Source of the DNA: Lentisphaerota bacterium | Lineage (GTDB): Bacteria; Verrucomicrobiota; Kiritimatiellia; RFP12; UBA1067 | NCBI GenBank assembly: GCA_015061665.1 | Contig: SUWC01000013.1 | Coordinates: 1 to 52,350, forward strand | DNA: 52,350 nucleotides | Reading direction: 5' to 3' | In this document: positions 42,826 through 50,078 of the stretch, piece by piece | How positions within the stretch are numbered: the stretch's first letter is position 1 | How the letters are laid out: each line of letters starts with the position of its first letter | The notes under the pieces: model-generated | What the model saw: only the letters and a program-made list of their open reading frames with translations | What the model was told of the DNA's origin: nothing | Databases searched by the model: none | Translations under genes and position numbers: made by a program

Positions 42826-42994
42826 GACTGGGGGAAGCGGCGTCTCGCCGCTTCAAACATAGCGGAATTATTCCTTTTTGTAATGAAGCGGCGGGACGCC
42901 GCTTCCCCCAGTCAGAGTGCAGTTTCCCCCAGTCAGGATGCAAAGGAATTTGGCGTTTGTTGCGAAGCGGCGGGAGGCCGCTTCTCCCCCAGTC
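42826..42994. repeat. REP cluster 5' of the RAYT gene
   Basis: REPs at 42826-42854 and 42885-42913 form a facing pair around AGCGGAATTATTCCTTT. A tail fragment (TTTCCCCCAGTC) lies at 42923-42934 and a further REP at 42964-42994. The last lies 20 bp from the stop of the esterase gene. Together with the cluster at 41857 it brackets the RAYT gene. Confidence 0.85.
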
Positions 42995-43013
42995 TGTTAG
43001 CAGCCAGTCAGGG

Positions 43014-45176
43014 CTACTTGAGCAGTTCGCCGACGGCAGGGCGGATGGCGTCGAGGAAGACGCGGTAGCCCGCCTCGTTGGGATGCAGGTTGTCGCCCGT
43101 GAGGCCAGGCTTGAGGTTCCCGTCCTGACCGAGGAACTTGTCGCCCACGTCGAGCCAGACGATGCTCTGTCCGTTCGCCAGCTGCTTCGCCGCGTAGTTT
43201 GTGCGGATGTTCTTCTGGTTAGCCGCATCCGCGGCGGTTTTGCCGCGCGGCGTGATAGCAAGAAGCAGTATCTTAGCCTGCGGCTGCTTTTCGCGGATCG
43301 TCGTAAGCACGCGGCGGATTCCGTACGACACGTGCTCGGGATCGCTGTCGCCCCAGTCGTTGTTGTTCGTGCCGATCATCACAGTGAAGAGCTTCGCGCG
43401 GTATCCGTCCAGCTCTCCGTTCAGCTCGCGCCAGATCACGTTCTCCGTGCGGTCGCCTCCGTAGCCGAGGTTCAGCACCTTGTAGTCCTTCGTGAACTGC
43501 GCATACGCCTCCCCTCCGCGCTCGGGCTTCGCCTCCATGAAATGCGTTATCGAGTCGCCGATCATCACGACATCGTACCTGCGGTCCTTGTTCGCCGCGA
43601 TCTCCGCAAGCTTCTCGGCGTGGCGCTTCATCCACCAGCCCTCCGGATCGGCGTTCGCCGGAACAGGCATCAGCGTTGATTCGCGCGTCGTCTTATCGTA
43701 CGAGGGGTCGGCTAGCTCGAACGGCGCGACGGGAATCGCATTGTCGCCGTAGAGCGTTCCGGCGAACGGACGCTCGTGGCAGTACCTGAGCGCCTTCGGC
43801 TCCGGCACGTCCTTGGAGGAAACCGTGATCTTTCGGCTGAAGTGCTTCGACGGACGCTCATACTGGTCGACGACCGCAGGCTTCCACGCGCCGTCCGCTC
43901 CCGCGACCTCGAAAGCTGCGCACGGACGCGCATCCTGCGTGTAGACGTAGAGCGAGTTGCATCCGCCGAACTCGATCGCAAACTTTCCTCCGTCGATCTT
44001 CCACGACTTGACGGACGCCGGCGCGGCGGCGATCCCCTTGAATCCGTACTCGCGCGAAAGCGCCGCGGCGAGGAGGCGCTGCGCGGCGGTCTCCTTGTCG
44101 TTCGGATGGATGTCGTAGTAGTTGCCGGCGTCGAAGAGCGGGACAAGCGCCGCGCGCGGTTCGGACGCCGCATACTGCTCCTGAGCCTTCCAGATGTCCC
44201 ACCACGACTGCTTGTACGGCGCAAGCTGGAAGATGTAGATCGGGAGGTCCGCCTTCTCGAAGCGCGTGGCCCATCCGTCCCTCAGCGCCTTCAGCTTCGT
44301 CGCGTAGATCTCCGGGTCGCGGTTGGCGTTCGCGCACCCCTGGTACCACGCCATCGCGCGGAACGCCATCGGCGCGTATGCGTCGACCATCGCGTTCCAC
44401 AGCGTCTTCGGGTTCTGGCATCCGCGTCCGCGGCTCGCGGCGAGCGCCTTTACGCGCGGCTCATCGGACGCGGCGAGCCCGCACTCGGGGATCCATCCGT
44501 CAATGCCCGTCCCGCCCCACGACGAGTCTATGATTCCGACAGGAACGCCCAGCGCCGCATGAAGCTCGCGCGCGAAGTAGAACGCGATAGCCGAAAGCGG
44601 CATTCTGTGCTCGAACTTCGTGTAGTCGAAGCTCTCGGGCTCGAACCTGAGCCACTTCGCCTTGACGGCCTTCGGCTCGGCGGACGCGTCGCGTTCGTTC
44701 TTGACGAACCGTACGTCAGGGAGGTGCGTCACAGAGACCATCATCGCGCCTTTGCCGTCGCGGAAGCGCGGGTTTTCGCCCCAGATCGGACACTCCATGT
44801 TCGACTGTCCGGAGACGATCCACACCTCGCCGATGAGAATGTCGCTTACTTCGACGGTCTCTCCCGGTTCCGCGCCTGCGTAGGCGGCGGAAGAAGCCGT
44901 CAACGTGCGCCCCTCAGCGGAGGCTTCCATCGGCGGCATCGTAAGACGCCACGCTCCGTCCGTCCCCGCCGTGGTCGAATAGGACTTTCCGCCGAATTCG
45001 ACGGTGACTGTAGACCCTGAATCTGCGCGTCCCCAGACCCTGAGCGGTGTGTCGCGCTGAAGTACCGCGCCGTCTGTGAACGGTGCGCCGAGTTCGAGTG
45101 CGGCGAATATGCTGTGCGACGCGGCGAACGCCGCGAAAGCGATGGCGAGAGTATTCTTCATTATTATATAGCCCAT
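43014..45176 (-). CDS. sialate O-acetylesterase / GDSL esterase fusion
   Basis: The protein has 720 residues, or 715 if the second ATG (45161) is used, which places the signal peptide (MKNTLAIAFAAFAAS) at the N-terminus. Neither ATG has a strong ribosome site. The N-terminal enzyme fits the sialate O-acetylesterase family, with Ser125 in SGQSNMECP, IIDSSWGGTGIDGWIPE, and a D-x-HP pair in YDIHPNDK. The C-terminal enzyme is an SGNH/GDSL hydrolase with Ser542 in IGDSIT, NLGYGGD, MIGTNNNDW, and Asp695/His698 in GDNLHPNE. Both should remove acyl groups from glycans outside the cytoplasm, complementing the glycosidases at 1-16506. The promoter may be TATAAT near 45215. Confidence 0.9.
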   Translation of the reverse strand: MGYIIMKNTLAIAFAAFAASHSIFAALELGAPFTDGAVLQRDTPLRVWGRADSGSTVTVEFGGKSYSTTAGTDGAWRLTMPPMEASAEGRTLTASSAAYAGAEPGETVEVSDILIGEVWIVSGQSNMECPIWGENPRFRDGKGAMMVSVTHLPDVRFVKNERDASAEPKAVKAKWLRFEPESFDYTKFEHRMPLSAIAFYFARELHAALGVPVGIIDSSWGGTGIDGWIPECGLAASDEPRVKALAASRGRGCQNPKTLWNAMVDAYAPMAFRAMAWYQGCANANRDPEIYATKLKALRDGWATRFEKADLPIYIFQLAPYKQSWWDIWKAQEQYAASEPRAALVPLFDAGNYYDIHPNDKETAAQRLLAAALSREYGFKGIAAAPASVKSWKIDGGKFAIEFGGCNSLYVYTQDARPCAAFEVAGADGAWKPAVVDQYERPSKHFSRKITVSSKDVPEPKALRYCHERPFAGTLYGDNAIPVAPFELADPSYDKTTRESTLMPVPANADPEGWWMKRHAEKLAEIAANKDRRYDVVMIGDSITHFMEAKPERGGEAYAQFTKDYKVLNLGYGGDRTENVIWRELNGELDGYRAKLFTVMIGTNNNDWGDSDPEHVSYGIRRVLTTIREKQPQAKILLLAITPRGKTAADAANQKNIRTNYAAKQLANGQSIVWLDVGDKFLGQDGNLKPGLTGDNLHPNEAGYRVFLDAIRPAVGELLK

Positions 45177-45309
45177 AAGTTGGAGTCCGGGTCCATTCCC
45201 GTCCCCTTTGCGTACAATTATACAATTTTCCGCAAGTCCTTAACAACCCCGCATTTGGTACCCTACATACGGCCAACTGCATGCATGTGACAGAGCTGTC
45301 GCGTTATGG

Positions 45310-45315
45310 TATAAT
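45310..45315 (+). promoter_or_regulatory. -10 box of the EEP-nth operon
   Basis: TATAAT in the context ATGGTATAATATG on the plus strand, 10 nt before the ATG at 45326. The leader would be only a few nucleotides. It lies in the divergent gap (45177-45325) that also carries the esterase promoter. Confidence 0.5.
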
Positions 45316-45325
45316 ATGTAGAAAC

Positions 45326-46231
45326 ATGGGTTGCATAACTTCCATAATTCTTGCCGCGGTCACTATGGCCACGTGGAACGGCGAATGGTTTCCTTCGGGA
45401 CGCGCCGAGCACCGCGCCGACCCCAAGACCGAGGCGAAGACAATCAAGCGCGCGGGACAGATGCTGCGCGGCGCTTTTGCCGCGGTCGATCCGTCCGGCA
45501 CGAACGACATCGTCCTCTGCCTCAACGAAATGCGCGACAAGGAAACCGTTCTCGCGCTTGCGGATGCAATCGGACGCAAGGACCTCAAGCTCGCCATCAT
45601 CTCCGGCTACAGGCGGCGCGACAGGTTCGACATGCAGCAGGACGCCATACTCACCACCCTTCCCTTCGCAACGGCAAGCTGGAGCCGCTGGCGCAACGCC
45701 AAGGACGCCACGCCTCCACGCGGCTACGTGTTCTCCGAAATCGTCTTCCCAAACGCCGTCACAACGCGCGTCTACGCCGTACACCTCAAATCCAACTACG
45801 GACAGACCAGCGAGCAGATCGCAGAGTCCAACCGCTCGAAACGCGCAAACGCAATCGCGCAGCTAATCGACCAGGAGCGCGCCAAGCGCGGCAGATTTGC
45901 CGCGCCAGTCGCGATTCTCGGCGACATGAACGCCGACGCATGGAAAAAGGAGTTCGCAAAGGACCGCATGTTCCGGCTCCTCTCCGACGCCGGATTCGAG
46001 AACGTCCTCTCAGGACTCGACGAAGACGACAGGATCACGCATCCAGGCCGCGGCAAATGGCAGGGAAGCGTCCTCGACTACATCTTCCTGCGCGATCTTC
46101 CGCGCAGCGCCCCGCCGACCGTCTTCTTCGCAGGCGGAATATCAGACCACAACCCTGTGCTTGCCGTTGTTGACCCGGCGCCGGCGAAACACAGTCCAAA
46201 GACATCCCAACCGAAACAGAAGCAGCAATGA
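45326..46231 (+). CDS. endonuclease/exonuclease/phosphatase family protein
   Basis: 301 residues from the ATG at 45326, chosen for the adjacent -10 box; an upstream ATG (45281) would lie before the promoter. EEP-fold signatures are ATWNGEWFP at the start, LCLNEMRDKE, VYAVHLKSNYG, VAILGDMNADAW and ISDHNPVLAVV. The first about 15 residues are hydrophobic and may be a short signal or anchor. Such proteins are metal-dependent phosphodiesterases acting on DNA, RNA or phospholipids. Coupling to nth (ATGA overlap) points to DNA repair, but the hydrophobic start leaves a secreted nuclease possible. Confidence 0.82.
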   Translation: MGCITSIILAAVTMATWNGEWFPSGRAEHRADPKTEAKTIKRAGQMLRGAFAAVDPSGTNDIVLCLNEMRDKETVLALADAIGRKDLKLAIISGYRRRDRFDMQQDAILTTLPFATASWSRWRNAKDATPPRGYVFSEIVFPNAVTTRVYAVHLKSNYGQTSEQIAESNRSKRANAIAQLIDQERAKRGRFAAPVAILGDMNADAWKKEFAKDRMFRLLSDAGFENVLSGLDEDDRITHPGRGKWQGSVLDYIFLRDLPRSAPPTVFFAGGISDHNPVLAVVDPAPAKHSPKTSQPKQKQQ

Positions 46232-46893
46232 TTTCAGCAAAGGACATAGCCTTCGTCGACAAGGCGCTGAAGCGCGAGTTCAAGGCCCATTCGGCCCCGA
46301 TCATCGAGTTGATCGAAGCGCAGACGCACGACCCCTTCTGCGTACTTGTCGGGACGATACTCTCTGCACGGACAAAGGACGCCTGCACGGCAGGCGCGGT
46401 AAGGCGCCTTTTCGCCACGGCGAAATCCGGCGTCTTCCGCCCCGACGACCTCGAGCGCCTGTCGCAGGAAGAAATCGAAAAACTGATTTACCCCGTCGGC
46501 TTCTTTCGCGACAAGGCGAAGCACCTCAAGGCGCTTCCTACCGTCCTCCGCGAGCGCTTCGGCAACGTCCTTCCGCACACCGTGGAGGAACTGTGCGAGC
46601 TGCCTGGGGTCGGACGCAAGACCGCCAACCTAACGGTCGCCGTCGGATTCGGGCTTCCCGCAATATGCGTCGACGTTCACGTCCACAGAATCTGCAACTG
46701 GCTCGGGATCGTAGACACCAAGAAACCAGTGGAGACTGAAATGGAACTTCGCCGCACGCTTCCCGTCCGCTACTGGAAGACGTGGAACAGCCACTTCGTA
46801 AGCTTCGGGCAGACGAGGTGCGACCCCGTCCGCCCGAAATGCGCGGGATGTCCGATATCCCGCCTCTGCGCCTCGCCGAAGAAGCGCGCCTAG
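46228..46893 (+). CDS. nth: endonuclease III
   Basis: The protein has 221 residues. A helix-hairpin-helix ELPGVGRKTANL holds the catalytic Lys, and CVDVHVHRICNWLG holds the catalytic Asp. The four-Cys [4Fe-4S] loop ends the protein (CDPVRPKCAGCPISRLC). It removes oxidised pyrimidines and cuts the abasic site by beta-elimination. Its start overlaps the EEP-family stop by 4 bp. Its stop overlaps the convergent proA stop by 4 bp, so there is no room for a terminator between them. Confidence 0.96.
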   Translation: MISAKDIAFVDKALKREFKAHSAPIIELIEAQTHDPFCVLVGTILSARTKDACTAGAVRRLFATAKSGVFRPDDLERLSQEEIEKLIYPVGFFRDKAKHLKALPTVLRERFGNVLPHTVEELCELPGVGRKTANLTVAVGFGLPAICVDVHVHRICNWLGIVDTKKPVETEMELRRTLPVRYWKTWNSHFVSFGQTRCDPVRPKCAGCPISRLCASPKKRA

Positions 46894-48098
46894 CTGCGTA
46901 TAACGCCGTCGCCAGTAACTGTGTACTTGTACGTCGTAAGCTCCTCGAGCCCCATTGGGCCGCGCGCGTGCAGCTTGTCCGTCGAGATTCCGATCTCGGC
47001 GCCCATGCCGAACTCCGCGCCGTCAGTGAACCGCGTCGAGACGTTGTGGTAGACGCATGCCGAATCGACGTCGCGCAGGAACTCCGCGGCGCGCTCCGCG
47101 TCGTCCGTCACTATCGCGTCAGAGTGGTGGGACGAATTTGCGTTTATGAATTCGATCGCCTCGCGATATCCAGCGACGGTCGCGACGTTGAGGTCGAGGG
47201 ACAGGTACTCGACCCCTGCGTCGCCTTCATGAAGCGTAACTCCCCTGTCCGCCGCCCACGCGCGGACCATCGGAAGAAACACGGGCGCAAGCTTTTCGTG
47301 AACGAGGAGAGTCTCCGCGGCGTTGCACGCGCTGGGACGCTGCACCTTTGCGTTGTCGAGGATGGAAAGCGCCATCGGCAGGTTCGCCTTGTCGTCTACG
47401 TAGACGTGGCAGACGCCCTTGTAGTGCTTGAGGACCGGGATCAGCGCCGCCTCGCACATCGCGCGGATGAGGCGCTCGCCGCCGCGCGGGATTGCGACGT
47501 CTATGAGGCCGACGGCACGAACCATTTCGGCGACAGCCGAGTGGTCCTGCACCTCGACGAACTGAACGGCGTCAGGAATGTCCGCAAGCGCCCTGCGCAC
47601 GCAGTCGGCGAGCGCCTTGTTGGAGCGGACCGCCTCCTTGCCGCCGCGCAGGATGATTGCGTTGCCCGTCTTGAGGCAGAGCGCGGCAGTGTCGACGAAG
47701 ACGTTGGGGCGCGACTCAAACACGACCGCGACTACGCCGAACGGCTCGCGGACTTTCGTGATCGAGATTCCGCTCGGACGCTCCCTGCGCCAGATCACCT
47801 CGCCCACGGGGTCTGGCAGCTGCGCTACATGCCGAACGCCGTCGACCATCGAACGGAAGCGCGAATCCGTTAGCGTAAGGCGGTCGACCATAGCGGGAGA
47901 AAGTCCATTGGCCTTCGCCGCCGCAACGTCCTCGTCGTTGGCCTTGCCGATTGCAGCGCGGTCCGCCTCGAGCGCATCGGCGATCTTGAGGAGCATTTCG
48001 TTCTTGCGCTCCGTCGTAAGCTTCCTTAGTCCTGCCGCCGCAGCGCGTGCGCGAACGGCCATTGCGTGGATGATTTCCGCAGTATCTTTTGTTTCCAT
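46890..48098 (-). CDS. proA: gamma-glutamyl phosphate reductase
   Basis: 402 residues from the ATG at 48098; an upstream TTG at 48110 would add four residues. The aldehyde-dehydrogenase-superfamily fold is shown by EPFGVVAVVFESRPNVFVDTAALCLKTGNAIILRGGKEA, VPRGGERLI, the catalytic-Cys segment QRPSACNAAETLLVH, and SSRF-type YHNVSTRFTDGAEFGMGAEIGIS. It reduces gamma-glutamyl phosphate to the semialdehyde in proline synthesis, with NADPH. proB and proC are not in the window. It follows the LysM gene by 17 bp. Confidence 0.96.
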   Translation of the reverse strand: METKDTAEIIHAMAVRARAAAAGLRKLTTERKNEMLLKIADALEADRAAIGKANDEDVAAAKANGLSPAMVDRLTLTDSRFRSMVDGVRHVAQLPDPVGEVIWRRERPSGISITKVREPFGVVAVVFESRPNVFVDTAALCLKTGNAIILRGGKEAVRSNKALADCVRRALADIPDAVQFVEVQDHSAVAEMVRAVGLIDVAIPRGGERLIRAMCEAALIPVLKHYKGVCHVYVDDKANLPMALSILDNAKVQRPSACNAAETLLVHEKLAPVFLPMVRAWAADRGVTLHEGDAGVEYLSLDLNVATVAGYREAIEFINANSSHHSDAIVTDDAERAAEFLRDVDSACVYHNVSTRFTDGAEFGMGAEIGISTDKLHARGPMGLEELTTYKYTVTGDGVIRS

Positions 48099-48115
48099 TG
48101 TGTTCTGCAACTTTA

Positions 48116-48610
48116 TTACTTAAGCTTGATTTTCTGTCCGACCCACAGCATGTTCATCGCACTGAGGCTTTTTCCGTTTGCCTTCGCGATCGCCTCGGCC
48201 GTAGTGCCGTGGGCGCGCGCAATCTTCGTGAGGTTGTCGCCCTGCTTGACCACGTAGATCGCGGGCGTCGAAGAGGCATCCTGGCGGGCGGGTTGCGCGG
48301 CTTGCGTTGGCGCTTGCGCACGCGAGGACGGACGCTGCGCCCGCCTGCCGCCTGATTCTGGAGTAAGCACGCTGCCGCCAGGCGGAGTGTAGGAACTCTC
48401 CTGGCCGACCGAATCGCCTTCGGTCGGCGGCGTTACGTCCGTCTGCGCCACCTCGGGAGCATCAGACTGTCCCTCGGTCGTTTCGTGCGCATCGCAGCCC
48501 GGCGCAAGGAAAACGCCTATGACGACGACATGTATGATGACGCTTGCAATTGCCGCAAACGCCCAACGCGCTCCGCTTCCGCCCTCTTCAGTGTCTGTAA
48601 TGCTGTCCAT
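48116..48610 (-). CDS. single-span membrane protein with C-terminal LysM domain
   Basis: The protein has 164 residues. A cytoplasmic N-terminus (about 1-15) is followed by one membrane segment (about 16-37, FAAIASVIIHVVVIGVFLA) and a Pro/Ser/Gln-rich linker to about 115. A LysM domain (YVVKQGDNLTKIARAHGTT...NMLWVGQKIKL) ends the protein. It should bind peptidoglycan from the inner membrane. TATAAT (48618-48623) lies 7 nt before the ATG. Its small size and lack of a catalytic domain suggest a structural or regulatory role in the envelope. Confidence 0.88.
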   Translation of the reverse strand: MDSITDTEEGGSGARWAFAAIASVIIHVVVIGVFLAPGCDAHETTEGQSDAPEVAQTDVTPPTEGDSVGQESSYTPPGGSVLTPESGGRRAQRPSSRAQAPTQAAQPARQDASSTPAIYVVKQGDNLTKIARAHGTTAEAIAKANGKSLSAMNMLWVGQKIKLK

Positions 48611-48617
48611 GGAGACT

Positions 48618-48623
48618 ATTATA
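48618..48623 (-). promoter_or_regulatory. near-leaderless -10 box of the LysM gene
   Basis: TATAAT in the context ATATGGTATAAT on the minus strand, 7 nt before the ATG. It lies in the 27-bp gap between the GHKL-ATPase stop and the LysM start. Confidence 0.55.
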
Positions 48624-48637
48624 CCATATCGGGCGCG

Positions 48638-49801
48638 CTATTTCAGCAGTTCCTTTAGTCCACCTTTCGGGACGGACCTCATTGCGCTCCTGAGCAGCTT
48701 GAAGAGAACGGACCTATCCTCGGGCGTCGCGTCCGCCAGGGCGGAGACGCGCCCAGCCAGCTCGACTGCGAGCTTGTCGAAGCGACCGCGCTCGGCGGAC
48801 TCCTCGCCGTCTTCGAACGGATAGCTGCCGTCCTCCCGCCAGGACTCTATCTGAGCGGCATCGCGGTCTCTGCCCTTCTGCGAGAAGTGTTCGCGCAGAG
48901 CGGCCTTCGCCGCGTCGAGGTACATGCGCACCTCGGGGTTGAGGTCGTCCATTATGAGGGAGTTCTCCGCGTTCAGCGCGGGGAAGCGCGGCGAAACGAG
49001 GTATGCCGTGAAGCTGGTCCCGCCGGAGCGAACGCCTGCCGGGACCTCGTGCAGCTGGAAGCCGTCGTTTCCCGAAAGGACTATTTTGCCTGTCCCCGCG
49101 AACTTGCGCCTCCACTCGATTATCTCGAGACGCGCGTACGCTCCCTCTGATACGTTGAGGCGGATGTCGGTGACGCTGCGCTGCATCACGAGCGGCGTCA
49201 CGGGGAGTCCGCAGAAGAAGATCCTCACATCGGGATAGCTCTTCAGGTACAGCGCGAACTTCGCGGCGAGGGACTGCACAATCTCAGCCGCGTCAAGGAA
49301 CATGTCGCAGTTAGCGCGTGCGCCGGAGACGTAGACCTCCGTGCCGGTGCCAGGGCCAGGCGACGGAGAGGCGTCCAGTTCGAAGACGCCAGGCTCGGAC
49401 GCGTTGCCGCGAATGACATAGGAAAGGAGTTCGTTGCCGATGCGGACTGTAGTGCGCCACTCGACGGTGGAGCCAAGCGCGAACGCCTTGAAGCGCCCGC
49501 AGCCGCGGCGACCGTGAAGACGGCGCCCTGCGCCCGTCGCAGCGTTGTCCGCCCGCTTCCAGCTGCCGCCGAGCGAGCCGAACGTCGAATCGGCGCGAAG
49601 GACGTCTATGCCCGTTCCGTCGTCGGATATGCGGATTGCCTCCACGCCGCCGAGCGGATTCGTCACGACGTCGATGAGGACCTGGTGAGCATCCGCGTCA
49701 AGCGCGTTCCAGACAAGCTCCTCGATCGCCGTGATGGGCGTGGCCTTCGACAAGGACTCTATGTGGTCCGCCTGCGCCTGCACGTATATGCTGCGGCTCA
49801 T
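48638..49801 (-). CDS. GHKL-type ATPase, MutL/MORC/Hsp90-like
   Basis: The protein has 387 residues. The N-terminal ATP-binding domain has the N-box AIEELVWNALDADA (Glu28, Asn32), G1 ISDDGTGID (59-66) and a Gly/Arg-rich lid GAGRRLHGRRGCGRFKAFALG (90-110). A transducer-like domain with VTPLVMQRSVTDIRLNV follows, then a charged helical C-terminus. This layout is closer to MutL, MORC and Hsp90-type dimerising ATPases than to sensor kinases; no His-phosphotransfer domain is present. The start overlaps the xseB stop by 4 bp (ATGA). A role in DNA processing or defence is possible, but I cannot name the family. Confidence 0.72.
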   Translation of the reverse strand: MSRSIYVQAQADHIESLSKATPITAIEELVWNALDADAHQVLIDVVTNPLGGVEAIRISDDGTGIDVLRADSTFGSLGGSWKRADNAATGAGRRLHGRRGCGRFKAFALGSTVEWRTTVRIGNELLSYVIRGNASEPGVFELDASPSPGPGTGTEVYVSGARANCDMFLDAAEIVQSLAAKFALYLKSYPDVRIFFCGLPVTPLVMQRSVTDIRLNVSEGAYARLEIIEWRRKFAGTGKIVLSGNDGFQLHEVPAGVRSGGTSFTAYLVSPRFPALNAENSLIMDDLNPEVRMYLDAAKAALREHFSQKGRDRDAAQIESWREDGSYPFEDGEESAERGRFDKLAVELAGRVSALADATPEDRSVLFKLLRSAMRSVPKGGLKELLK

Positions 49802-50022
49802 GGCGCGACGCCTCCGTCTTCGGTACGCGGGACTTCGGACAGCGCGCCTGACGCGGTTACCTTTTCGATCCTGAGCCTTATGGACTCAAGGTCGCGGTTG
49901 CATTCCTCGATCAGGCTCCGCCCTTCCTCGAAGGACTTTATCATGTCGTCAAGAGACATCGCGCCGGATTCCATTCCAGCGACCAGCTTCTCCAACTTTC
50001 CTAGCTTGTCTTCAAATTTCAT
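49798..50022 (-). CDS. xseB: exodeoxyribonuclease VII small subunit
   Basis: 74 residues from the ATG at 50022, set by the -10 box 6 nt upstream; the frame is open further only by chance. The sequence FEDKLGKLEKLVAGMESGAMSLDDMIKSFEEG and the following helical hairpin are typical of XseB. It joins the large subunit XseA in ssDNA degradation. xseA is not in the window. It is followed directly by the GHKL ATPase gene, an unusual partner. Confidence 0.92.
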   Translation of the reverse strand: MKFEDKLGKLEKLVAGMESGAMSLDDMIKSFEEGRSLIEECNRDLESIRLRIEKVTASGALSEVPRTEDGGVAP

Positions 50023-50028
50023 GCCACT

Positions 50029-50034
50029 ATTATA
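50029..50034 (-). promoter_or_regulatory. leaderless -10 box of xseB
   Basis: TATAAT in the context ATATGGTATAAT on the minus strand, exactly 6 nt before the xseB ATG. Confidence 0.55.
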
Positions 50035-50078
50035 CCATATCTCAACCTCTCGCGTCAGTTGGAGATTATCGGGCCGTG

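Noticed and set aside
41857-42994. REP clusters as a CRISPR array
   Set aside because: Elements are inverted pairs with unequal spacing and flank a RAYT gene; no cas genes are present.
42740-43261. N-terminal extension of the RAYT reading frame
   Set aside because: It is translated REP and intergenic sequence; the promoter and the family start both point to 42739.
43776-45020. 414-residue plus-strand frame
   Set aside because: Antisense to the esterase fusion; Arg-rich shadow.
48638-49801. GHKL gene as a histidine kinase
   Set aside because: It has no dimerisation/phospho-His domain and its lid and second domain resemble MutL/MORC-type ATPases.
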